From Dracaena cambodiana (taxonomy: Eukaryota > Streptophyta > Magnoliopsida > Asparagales > Asparagaceae), in the NCBI GenBank assembly GCA_036321105.1, contig JAYEPQ010000003.1, positions 73,885,238 through 73,949,237 of the forward strand: a stretch of DNA of 64,000 bases. The letters run 5' to 3'. The position numbers were made by a program, and so were the translations under genes. Shown piece by piece: positions 37,532 through 46,349 of the stretch. Position 1 is the first letter of the stretch. Every line of letters starts with the position of its first letter. The notes below the pieces were generated by a model. The model was not told the origin of the DNA. It was given only the letters and a program-made list of their open reading frames with translations, and did no database searches.

Positions 37532-37814
37532 ATTCTCGACTATGTCGAGAGTAACTAAGATGATTGATCTTGAATCTTGGTGAAGGAATATCAAAGTGAA
37601 TTTTTCGTTTTCTCAAATATTAATAAATAAATAAATAAATAAATAAATATATATATATATAGTAAACGGGAAATTTACCGATGGTGAAGGGAGTTCTTTC
37701 ACCGCTGCTTAGGTGGCCCAATAAAATTATTACATTTGGCACTAGTCAAAAGGCGGTTAAGAAAATTCATTTATTTATTACTTTGAATGACGATTGAGTA
37801 ATCGGTTTATTTTC

Positions 37815-37877
<63 letters not shown>

Positions 37878-37881
<4 letters not shown>

Positions 37882-39332
37882 TTTCTGTAGGTGAGCCGCC
37901 AGCTCAGAAAAAGTTACGTGAGCTAGCGGCAAAACTATAATGATTCAATGATTTTTCTTCAATTTTTTTAAACAATTACTATCTCTATTTTCTTAACTTT
38001 TTTAGGATTAAATTTCATAAAATTTGGAGTTCATTTACCCTTTCATTAAGTGCATATAAAATGTTTTATTTATTCAAAACCGTTAATTTAGTATTAACTT
38101 GATGGAGGACCAAATCAAAACTAAAACCCAAGAAATTGGGTATGTAATCCAAAAGAAAATTTTAAAAAAAAATTATTGAAAATAGTGGAAATGAACTGCA
38201 CCTCAGGTAATTTGCGTGAGCTGTCAGCTCATTTCCATTTCTCTCTCTCTCTCATGATCAAATGATTTTTCTTCAATTTCTTTTTTACAATTACTATTTC
38301 AACATTCTTAATTTCTTTCGGATTAAATTTCTTAAATTTTGGAGTTTATTTATCTTTTCATCAAGTGCATACAAAATATTTTATTCATTGAAAACCGTTA
38401 ATTTTGTATTAACTTGGTGGATGACCAAATCAAAACTAAAACTCAAGCTTAGAAAATAAGTTACACTTATCTAAAGTGAGAAATTTAAACTTAAGGGATA
38501 ATAAGTTACACTATTTTTATAGTACACAAGATGTCTCACTATAATTAACCTTTATTATATTATTATTACTACTATTTATTATTATTATTATTATTATTTA
38601 TGATGATGATGTTGAAAATAATGTTATTTGGAATTTGGATTACTGTAAGTGAATCGCAAGCTTAGGAAAAATTAAATGAACTAGTGGCCAAAATACAGTA
38701 ATTCAATAATTTTTCTTCAATTTTTTTTAAAATTAGGATCTCTATATTTTTAACCTTAATAAAATTAAATTTTATAAATTTTGGAGTTCATTTAAACTTT
38801 CATCAAGTTGATACAAAATATTTATTCATTGAAAACCATTAAAATTGTGTCAACTTGATGGATGACCAAATCAAAACTAAAACCGAAAAAATTAGGTATG
38901 AATGAACTCTAAGGGGTCGAGATCATAATCCAAAAGATTTATTTTTCTCATATATATATATATATGAGATTACTGTAGGTGAGCCGACAGCTCAGGAAAA
39001 ATTACGTGAGCTAGCGACAAAACTATAATGATTCAATCATTTTTATTCAATTTTTTTTAATAATTACTATCTCTATTTTCTTAACTTTTTTGGATTAAAT
39101 TTCATAAATTTTGGAGTTCATTTACCCTTTTATCAAATGCATTTAAAATATTTTATTTATTGAAAACCGTTAATTTTGTGTTAACTTGATGGAGGACCAA
39201 ATCAAACTAAAACCCAAGAAATTGGGTATGAGTGAATCCTAGGGGGTCTAGATCATAATCCAAAAGAAAATTTTTAAAAAAAATTATTAGAAATAGTTGA
39301 AATGAACTGCACCTCTTGTCAGCTCATTTCCA

Positions 39333-39370
<38 letters not shown>

Positions 39371-39376
39371 GTTCCA

Positions 39377-39421
<45 letters not shown>

Positions 39422-39772
39422 GGAATTACTGTAGATAAGTGGCCAGCTTGCAAAACTAAAATGATCAAATGATTTTTCTTCAATTTCTTTTTTACAATTA
39501 CTATTTCAACCTTCTTAATTTCTTTCGGATTAAATTTCATAAATTTTGGAGTTTATTTATCTTTTCATTAAGTGCATACAAAATATTTTATTCATTAAAA
39601 ACCGTTAATTTTGTGTTAACTTGGTGGATGACCAAATCAAAACTAAAACTCAAGAATTTGGGAATGAGTGAACCCTAAAGGGTCGAGATCATAATCCAAA
39701 AGAATTTAAAAAAAAAAAAGATTATTGGAGATAGTGGAAATGAACTGCAGCTCAGATAACTTACGTGAGCCC
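37878..39772. repeat. cluster of R1 hairpin-ended repeats
   Basis: Copies at about 37878-38245, 38253-38458 (partial), 38631-38945, 38965-39336 and 39421-39772. Each starts near GATTACTGTAGGTGAGC, with an inverted pair GCCGCCAGCTCA / TGAGCTAGCGGC, and ends with CAGCTCA...TGAGCTG before CATTTCCAT. Most are bounded by (TA)n at the left and (CT)n at the right. The small open frames at 38262 and 39469 are the same repeat read twice and do not code. Confidence 0.75.
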
Positions 39773-39833
39773 CCTCTCTCCTCTCCCTCCCCCCACTCTC
39801 TCTCTCTCTCTCTCGATATATATATATTTGTGT

Positions 39834-40143
39834 GTGACGCTATAAATAGTATTTATGGAAGAAACAAATCGTTAATTATGATATCCATGTCTACAAAAAA
39901 TCATGCATTTTAGGTACATTTTGACCGTATATTAGATATGCAAAACTAAAGGTTTTTTAATAATAAAACAAATAAATCCTCTTGATCAATGATATAAGTT
40001 TTTAAATTACATAATTGTATATGCTATCTATTTAGAGCATGAAAATTACAATCAACGGTTTGGATTGTTCATACATACCATCTATATTAAGATTTATGAT
40101 ATTTTCATAGGTACTTCCCTTATAACTTCACCTTGCCTACACC

Positions 40144-40182
<39 letters not shown>
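39834..40182. repeat. dispersed repeat R5 (copy 2) with (TA)n tail
   Basis: Matches 34631-34986, then (TA)n at 40149-40182. It directly precedes the segmental duplication of the NIMIN 2 upstream region, so the microsatellite marks the duplication joint. Confidence 0.65.
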
Positions 40183-40183
<1 letters not shown>

Positions 40184-40184
<1 letters not shown>

Positions 40185-40941
40185 CCCGGTCCTCAAGTTG
40201 ATTAAAAATTGACTAAATAGACCCTTTTGCTTATAAGGGCTAGTGGTAGAGCCGGACTTAGACATTTGAATTAGGAGTGACAGAGTTAGATAGAGTTATT
40301 GGGGAGTCGAGCTATCCGAACAACTTGTCGAGATGGAGAAGGGTGAAATTATGAAATTGAGGATTTTGATGGATCAATCTTGAAAAATTTAGCCATGCAG
40401 GTCCTACTAAGGCACTGAACAGTACTTAGTAGTTGTAAATTAATGGACTTTATTATTAACAGTAACTCATAGTTTAATATAGCATGTTCAAGATTGTGTG
40501 TCATCAGCTTGTTAATCTTGCGATGAGTGATATTTCTACATGTAGATACAAAACACTATAGTTCTTAGTATCTGTTCTGGAAAAAAAAAAGTTGTTTGTT
40601 CAAATATTTGGGATAAAAAAAAAGTAAAACTTAGTTGGCATTATTGTCCTTGAGGGTAACTCATGTGGCCAACTGATTTGGCCAATATAGCATGAAAGCA
40701 ACCTATCGGGTCCGAGCCCAAAACCCTTTTGGGCCCGGACCCAGTACCCAAATTTTAGAAATTTAGCGATATGAGAGAGATATACGTCTCGTCCAACTCC
40801 CAAAGGAGAGCAAAGTGCCCTAATTGGATTCAATGGGAAGCAACAATGGGAGGACAAAGCGGCCGGCCTCTCTTGTCCTCTCGCTGACGCCATCGCTTCC
40901 CAATTCTCTTCCTTCTCTGGTGAATGCAGACGATAACAACT
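40184..40941 (+). repeat. segmental duplication of the NIMIN 2 upstream region and 5' coding end
   Basis: Colinear with about 32098-32915. It begins at CCCGGTCCTCAAGTTG and includes GGAGTGACAGAGTTAGA, TGAAAGCAACCTATCGGG and TTTAGAAATTTAGCG. About 50 bp that hold the TATA box in the parent (between ACGTCTCGTC and CAACTCCCAAAG) are absent here. The TGACG cluster also lies outside the duplicated block. Confidence 0.85.
40833..40941 (+). pseudogene. truncated NIMIN pseudogene
   Basis: The ATG at 40833 opens the same frame as the paralogue at 32808 for about 36 codons (Ser/Pro/Leu-rich N terminus, then NADDN). It stops matching at 40942, inside the acidic stretch, where unrelated DNA starting TGTAATGTCCCG begins. 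The VDKFFALV, EDF and EAR motifs are all missing, and the TATA box was deleted upstream. The longer open frame on the opposite strand (40600-41109) is a shadow. Confidence 0.85.
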
Positions 40942-42629
40942 GTAATGTCCCGCATCTCGGCATCCAAAGATACAGGTAGCGTTCGGTGACGTATTATAAA
41001 TTAATACGCCAATCCTAAAAATATATGAATACATATATATAACTGCCATAAATATATACACATATACCATAAGATAACAATATGGATTTAAAACAATAAG
41101 TTCTTCCATAAATAAGAATCAATAAGTTTATAGGAGAGCCAAACGATATTTGTTACATCATCAAAAAGTTTAAGTAAATAAAAAAAAGATGAATAATGAA
41201 TTTTCTAAAAGAAACAGAAAACAAACTACAAGAATCTCTATCGAGTCCCGCAAGCAGTAAATACACTTATTGAAAATCTGCTTACTTCTGGAAATATGAT
41301 TCTGTGGTGGGTCTTCCTCCTAATTTATCTGTAAATCAGTGTCTGGGCGTGCCAAAGCAGCATCGTTAAAACGATTTAGCAAGTACTATAAGAGAAGAAA
41401 TAATAATACACAAGCACGCTATGTGTATATATAAATAAAATATAAATCTACATAAAATTATAAAATCATGATAATATCAAAATTTTAAACTAACTGTTGA
41501 AAAGAATGTGAAACATGGATTTAAATTATATTTGTCTAAAAATAATAATAAATTGGAATTTAACGTGACGGTAAAGTTTAGTGAAATTGTAAAATTATGA
41601 ATGCATATAAAATATAAATCAATAGGAAGATGTGAATATGAGTTAATTTGCAGTTGTCTTAAGATTGATAATGGCCAGGGGTACATCTGTATAAATATGT
41701 CATGGATAATCTTATAGCAGAGATCTATATAAGAAAATGAACATGCATGTGAAATATGACATCATATTATTTTTTTTAGTTAATTTATTTGAAACTGTCA
41801 GAACTAGTGCGTCACATGTTTTACGAGTATCCCGCACATACTCTGGACCACGACCATGATTTCTGGTAATGCCCCAGGACGTACCGCTAAATACTAATGA
41901 ATATGAACTCTGAAGAGTCTAACCTCCAAGCGCGCAGCTCTATATAATGATGGTGATTCAGTAATCACTCAGAACCCCGTGGTTAGGTTCCTAACTTTGG
42001 TTATACAACCTCAAGAATGTAAAACTCCTAAAACATTTGTATATTTCCTTCTTCGAGTTCCCCCATAACCCCATTATTTTATTCTCACTTTTTTCTTTAT
42101 TTAGAGAAAGAAGTGTTACTCAATCGTTATCATTTTTGTTCTTAACCTAATAAACTATTGTGAAGTGAAAAATAGATGTATACTGTTAGCGATATTTATT
42201 TTTCAGATTTTAAACTTTTTCATAAAATTCTGAGTGTATCGTCCAATTCATTCTCCTATTCAATTTCAAATCTAAATTTATTCTTTCATCTGTAATTAAG
42301 TTGATTTATTGATAAAAATATATAATTGTTTTCAGTTTTTATTGTTTTTTAAATTTTTTTATAGCTAGTTATTTTAAAAACTACCCAAAGTGAAAAATAA
42401 AGAAACCTAAAAATTATCTAAAAATAAAATAAAAACTCTAAAAATACTAAAATCTTAGAAAAAAACACAAAGAAAATATCCTAACCCACTCCCCCACACC
42501 TAAACTCGTGTATGCCCTCATACACAAACCAAGTGTGGTAAAATAAATATAAAAACTATTATACAAATACTATACAAATAATGAGAGTCGTAAAAATTAC
42601 GTTCTCAATATCGTCACCCTGTTAACGCA
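40942..42629. other. AT-rich DNA; possible LTR-like insertion
   Basis: The break in the NIMIN copy starts with TGTAATGTCCCGCATCTCGG, a word of the kind that begins some plant LTRs, but no matching end or target duplication was established. GC-richer patches at 41840-41960 include TGGTAATGCCCCAGG. No coding region was recognised. Confidence 0.35.
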
Positions 42630-43364
42630 TGTGTGTAGACACTAAAAATAATTAAATAAAATAAAAAAATAAAATAAAATAAAATTATATGGAAACCACA
42701 ATGGGAGAACCCGAAAGTGCAACCCGGGAGAGCTCCCGCGGGTTGCTACCCGCAGGAGAATCCCGCGGGTTGCAACCCGCGGGAGGATCCCGCGGGTTGC
42801 AACCCGCGGGACATCCCGCGGGTTGCTTCCCGCGGGATCTCCCGCGGGTTGCAACCCGCGGGAGAGATCCCGCGGGTTGCAACCTGCGGGAGCTCCCGCG
42901 GGTTGCCACCCGTGGGAGAGATCCCACGGAGTGCATCCCGCGGGAGCGATCCCGCAGGTGCCAACCCGCGGGTTATTTTCCGTATTTTTGTTTTCTTTTC
43001 TTTGCTGATATTCCGTGATCCGATTTTTCAGGAGCGAATCAATCCGGATTTGAAGTTCTCTCAGTTTATAAAATACAGGATTGGACTTGAGAGAAAGGGA
43101 CTTTTCTTTGGAGCCGGCAGGGCGATTCTTCACAGAGGGTTGAGAGAGATCAGAAGGAGCGGGTTTTCTTCACAGATCCCCTTCCAAGTTGGATAGTCAA
43201 AGGAGGCAGCAACAAGACTCCACCGCCACCCGTACCCACTTAAAAAAAAGGAAATCCACTAATATTCCCGTTCTTGTGACTCCTATTTTCTTTTTGTAAT
43301 CTAAATTCCCATTGTAATTCATCAATTTTTCAATGGAATCAAAGATTCAATTTTCGGGCGTACA
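42630..43364 (+). mobile_element. 5' LTR of the outer Tat-like element
   Basis: The right end is defined by the primer site that follows: GGGCGTACA at 43364, five bases before it. The left end is tentatively the TGTGTGTAGACAC at 42630. Like the inner LTR it ends with an ATG (43333) that opens the downstream ORF, and it carries a GC-rich palindrome array. The matching 3' LTR is outside the window, so the left boundary is unproven. Confidence 0.55.
42716..42975. repeat. GC-rich palindromic array of the outer LTR
   Basis: About nine units of roughly 26-28 bp built on CCCGCGGGTTGCAACCCG, each self-complementary, separated by GAG or GA(T/G). Open frames in all six phases here are products of the repeat. 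The same word family reappears in the outer element's 5' ORF at 62760-62960. Confidence 0.92.
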
Positions 43365-43369
43365 AGAAC

Positions 43370-43386
43370 TGGCGACCACAGTGGGA
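43370..43386 (+). other. primer binding site, outer element
   Basis: TGGCGACCACAGTGGGA, identical to the inner element's site. Tat/Ogre elements are generally primed by tRNA-Arg; I infer the same here without checking a tRNA sequence. Confidence 0.75.
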
Positions 43387-43732
43387 GCCTCTCTGTTCAC
43401 TACAGAGAACGTCGTGGCGCAGTCCGACTTGATACCCATCGGATCTGTTGTCGAAACGCTGATCGTAGAGGTTGATCAGCAAAAATACGAAGAGTTTATC
43501 TCTTCCTCTGACTCGGAGCCTAGGCGTCATCGCCGGGCTATGATGAGCAAAGGTGAGGCGTCATCGCCCACCGAAAAGAAGAAGGCGTCATCGCCTATTA
43601 GAACTTATGAGGCGTCATCGCCCGCTAAAACTGACTCTGTCAGAAAACTTGAGGCGTCATCGCCCACTCCTAAGTTGAATCAAACTCTCACCCGCTCTCA
43701 GAAAAGAAACTTGAGGCGCAAAATCCAACGGG

Positions 43733-43737
43733 CCCGC
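43733..43737. repeat. target site duplication, left copy
   Basis: CCCGC directly before the 5' LTR, repeated at 62680-62684 directly after the 3' LTR. Perfect 5-bp duplication. Confidence 0.95.
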
Positions 43738-44158
43738 TGTTGGCAGTGAAAATTTCTAAGTTAAAAGGATTTTCCACAACAGAACGCGGAGCTAATTCAA
43801 TAGCCCCGCGTTTGGTTATATTAACCCTGCGTTTGAATAAAACACGGAGATGTTTAATAGCTCCGCGTTGATTCCGCAGTCTGGCTTGTATTAGCCTCGC
43901 GTTTGAGTAAAACGCGGAGATGATCAATAGCTCCGCGTTAGCTCCGCGTTTTGGTTATTTAGCGTCGCGTTTTGATGCGATTAAAGCTCCGCGTAAGCAG
44001 ATAACCAGAATCTCATATTGATTGAGATTATGATTTTGGGCTTATCCAAATACCCGAATCAAGTCTAATCAGGATTCCATCAAAACTAAGATATTTGATT
44101 GGAATCCTTGATGAATGCGAGTTCTATTTAGATAGAAACTCTTGCATTAACCTGGGGC

Positions 44159-44166
44159 TATAAATA
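44159..44166 (+). promoter_or_regulatory. LTR TATA box
   Basis: TATAAATA in GGGGCTATAAATACC; the same in the 3' LTR at 62127-62134. Inferred transcription start about 30 bp downstream. Confidence 0.75.
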
Positions 44167-44211
44167 CCTTCTTGGTGAAACCCTAAAGGATCTTTTGGAA
44201 GTTTTGGTAAA

Positions 44212-44470
44212 GTTCGAGTTACGCGTGAGAGCCTTGAACTAATCAAAACCAGAGATCAGAGTTCTTCTTCTTTTTGGCATCGAAAGCCTCCTATCGATCC
44301 TTTGGCAATTCAAGTACGCGAGAGAGCCTTGAAGCCTTTGCTGATCATCTTCTGAAATCTTAGAGAATTCAAGTTACGCACAGAGCCTTGAGTTCATGAA
44401 TATCAGAGAAAATCACCATCTTCTTTCTGGAGTTCTTAAGAAGTTCGAGTTACGCGAGAGAGCCTTGAAC
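44212..44470 (+). repeat. four imperfect U5 repeats
   Basis: Copies near 44212, 44308, 44367 and 44442 of TTCGAGTTACGCGAGAGAG followed by CCTTGAA. The outer bases TTCGAG / CTTGAA are partly complementary, so each could form a small stem. A fifth copy lies in the 3' region at about 53212. Role unknown; candidates are packaging or dimerisation. Confidence 0.75.
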
Positions 44471-44678
44471 GAATCAAAACCAGAGAAGATCGTCTATATT
44501 CGGCCGATATCTTTAAAAGAGAAGATTTCAACGTACCGATCGTCCAAAGGAACTGCTTGACAGATCCCATCGCCACAGATCCCACAACTATTGTAAAAGA
44601 GAGAGATTGAACTATAAAATCCTCTCGTTTGTTCTTTTTTATATCTTGTTCACTTTCATTGTAATTTAAGTTAATTCA

Positions 44679-45107
44679 ATGGGAGGAAGTGAAGGAACTT
44701 TTGCGACGAACAAACTGGCGACCACAGTGGGAGTCATCTCTTTCACTGATGAAGAGATAGTGGCGCAATCGGACGTTGACTTGATCGGATCCGAAGTAGA
44801 CACGCTGGTCGTTGAAATCGACCAGCAGAAGTACGAGGAGTTCCTCTCCTCCGGATCAGGTGACTTGGAGGAGACACAGCACTATCGCCGTATGTACTCC
44901 AATGCCCGAGTGACGGGTAGAAAGGTATCCACCGAGAGACGGGGATCCTTGGAGATTACGGTTATAACGCCGGAGTCCACACAAGAAATTCTAACCGAGG
45001 AAGAGCTTCCGATTGCCGAAGAAGACATGGGAACTGGATTGACCAGGACCCAACTCCGGAACAGGAACCGGAGAGCGAGGCGTAGAGCCCTCAAAGCCCG
45101 CCTTTGA
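44679..45107 (+). CDS. retrotransposon ORF1, LTR-initiated protein of unknown function
   Basis: 142 residues. The start codon lies inside the 5' LTR, so the first 11 residues (MGGSEGTFATN) are LTR-encoded and the next ones come from the primer binding site. The conserved core FTDEEIVAQSD, then DTLVVEIDQQKYEEFLSSG, matches the outer element's ORF1 (43333). The C terminus is arginine-rich (RTQLRNRNRRARRR). It ends at a TGA (45105-45107) and the same frame stays open into ORF1b. The outer element has no stop at this point, so the TGA is probably a CGA-to-TGA change in this copy. An ORF upstream of gag is known in Ogre-type elements, function unknown. Confidence 0.75.
   Translation: MGGSEGTFATNKLATTVGVISFTDEEIVAQSDVDLIGSEVDTLVVEIDQQKYEEFLSSGSGDLEETQHYRRMYSNARVTGRKVSTERRGSLEITVITPESTQEILTEEELPIAEEDMGTGLTRTQLRNRNRRARRRALKARL
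44716..44732 (+). other. primer binding site, inner element
   Basis: TGGCGACCACAGTGGGA, three bases after the LTR. It is translated within ORF1 as the LATTVG segment. Confidence 0.8.
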
Positions 45108-45137
45108 CGCGGAGCTAACTCTAGAGGACGCGAGGCT

Positions 45138-46328
45138 ATGGTCCCTCGCAAATTGGCTCGCGCTACCCGCGAGACCAATCTCTACCGCGTTAAACGCGAA
45201 GATACAACTTGCCTTAAAAGCAAGGAAAAACCAGCGTGTGATTTTCCACGCGAGGCTGGTAATACTGGCGAGTTACGCAAAATTCCTGACACTCGCGAGT
45301 TACGCGAGTATAAAAATTATTCCAAGCCAGCGTGTGATTCTCCACGCGAGGCTATTACTGTGCCTAGCGAGAGACGCGAAGCCAGTAAGGGTTGCGCTAG
45401 TCGCAGAATACCCAACACTCGCGAGTTACGCGAGTATAAAAATTATTCAAAACCAGCGTGTGATTTTCCACGCGGGGCTATTACTGTGCCTAGCGAGAGA
45501 CGCGAAGCCAGTGATACTTGCAATAAACGCAAGACTTCTGATACCCGCAAGGAACGTGAGGGTGATTGGCAGATAGTTGTCAGTCGTAAAAACCGCGCTA
45601 AGCGCGAAGCTATGATCTGCGTTAATCGCAAAAATAAGCCAGCGTGCAAGAACTTCCCTTCACGCGGGGCTATTATTCCAGAAGCTCAACTTCCAAGAAC
45701 ACACCAAGCCAGCGAGAAACGCGAGGCTAGTGTGGATAAGCGCGGAACTATTCTTCAGGTCCGCAATGTGAAACGCGAGGCTATTCCTAAGCCACGAGAG
45801 GATCAGTCCGACCCCAGAGCCAGGGTTGATCAATCAAAGAAGCTTCAGTGGATTCCTAAACACTCTCAAGAGTTGAATGGACCTCTTGATTTCATGTCTA
45901 GAGGCACTGACCTCAGGGAGCATCTTCATAAGAAGAGAGGCATAGACCAACTTCAAGTTGAACATAGTTGCCATTGCCAGCAACTCATGACGACAGTATC
46001 AGCCGTGATGAATAACTGTGGCTGCAGCAAGAACAGGATATCTGTGTTCAACCGATTAAATGAGTCAAACCAGAATCCTGCTAAGAAGACAAGAACCACT
46101 CCCCTGAAACAAGGGAGAGCTGTAACTTCCAACATGGTAGGAAAAGGGAAGAAAATTGCAGAGACGGATGATGATTCAGAATCGAGCGATGATGAACTTC
46201 ATCATGTTACTCGACTAAGATCAGGAGCCGTCCCGCCCCGAAATTATAAAAAGCTCGCAGGGGTTTCTTACGACGAGGACAGCGATAATTCCGCTATAGC
46301 CTCGCCTCCATCCTCTACATCATCTTGA
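45138..46328 (+). CDS. retrotransposon ORF1b, repeat-built protein with CHC...NCxC motif
   Basis: 396 residues in the same frame as ORF1 and gag-pol. Residues 1-230 are built from the element's GC motif read in frame (CGC GAG GCT, giving REA, PREA, RREAS), with a duplicated LREYKNYSKPACD block. The C-terminal part is conserved with the outer element: DLREHLHKKRG, then SCHCQQLMTTVSAVMNNCGC (a possible metal-binding CHC...CxC cluster), MVGKGKKIAE and NYKKLAG. An acidic tail follows. A TGA at 46326-46328 separates it from gag, and the outer element is open there. I do not recognise a known domain; nucleic-acid binding is only a guess from basic and Cys/His content. Confidence 0.7.
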   Translation: MVPRKLARATRETNLYRVKREDTTCLKSKEKPACDFPREAGNTGELRKIPDTRELREYKNYSKPACDSPREAITVPSERREASKGCASRRIPNTRELREYKNYSKPACDFPRGAITVPSERREASDTCNKRKTSDTRKEREGDWQIVVSRKNRAKREAMICVNRKNKPACKNFPSRGAIIPEAQLPRTHQASEKREASVDKRGTILQVRNVKREAIPKPREDQSDPRARVDQSKKLQWIPKHSQELNGPLDFMSRGTDLREHLHKKRGIDQLQVEHSCHCQQLMTTVSAVMNNCGCSKNRISVFNRLNESNQNPAKKTRTTPLKQGRAVTSNMVGKGKKIAETDDDSESSDDELHHVTRLRSGAVPPRNYKKLAGVSYDEDSDNSAIASPPSSTSS

Positions 46329-46349
46329 CTGCAGAAGTCAGCGTCGCAC

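Larger units (their letters stand above)
43333..43737 (+). pseudogene. outer element ORF1, 5' part (cut by the inner element)
   Basis: Starts with an ATG 32 bp inside the LTR and reads through the primer site, whose codons give LATTVG. The following VAQSD, then TLIVEVDQQKYEEFISS match the inner element's ORF1 at 44679. Four in-frame GAGGCGTCATCGCC-type repeats (EASSP) follow, then a basic RSQKRNLRRKIQRAR stretch. The frame is interrupted after codon 135 by the inner insertion and resumes at 62685. Function unknown. Confidence 0.8.
43738..44712 (+). mobile_element. 5' LTR of the inner element
   Basis: TGTTGGCAGTGAAAAT to TTGCGACGAACA. U3 (43738 to about 44190) holds GC motif pairs such as AACGCGGAGCTAA and TAGCCTCGCGTTTGAG. 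TATAAATA is at 44159-44166. The R/U5 part holds four copies of a TTCGAGTTACGCGAGAG-type repeat. The ATG of ORF1 lies 34 bp from its end. Confidence 0.95.

Noticed and set aside
38262..39678. Two nearly identical 65-69 codon frames (MIFLQFLFYNYYFN)
   Set aside because: They are two copies of the R1 repeat; similarity reflects the repeat, not coding selection.
40600..41109. 169-codon minus-strand open frame
   Set aside because: It runs antisense to the NIMIN pseudogene and into unrelated DNA; no domain.
42642..43196. Open frames of 60-163 codons on both strands across the outer LTR
   Set aside because: They overlap in several frames and consist only of the palindromic GC repeat (PRVATRG-type), apart from the LTR end; no conserved content.
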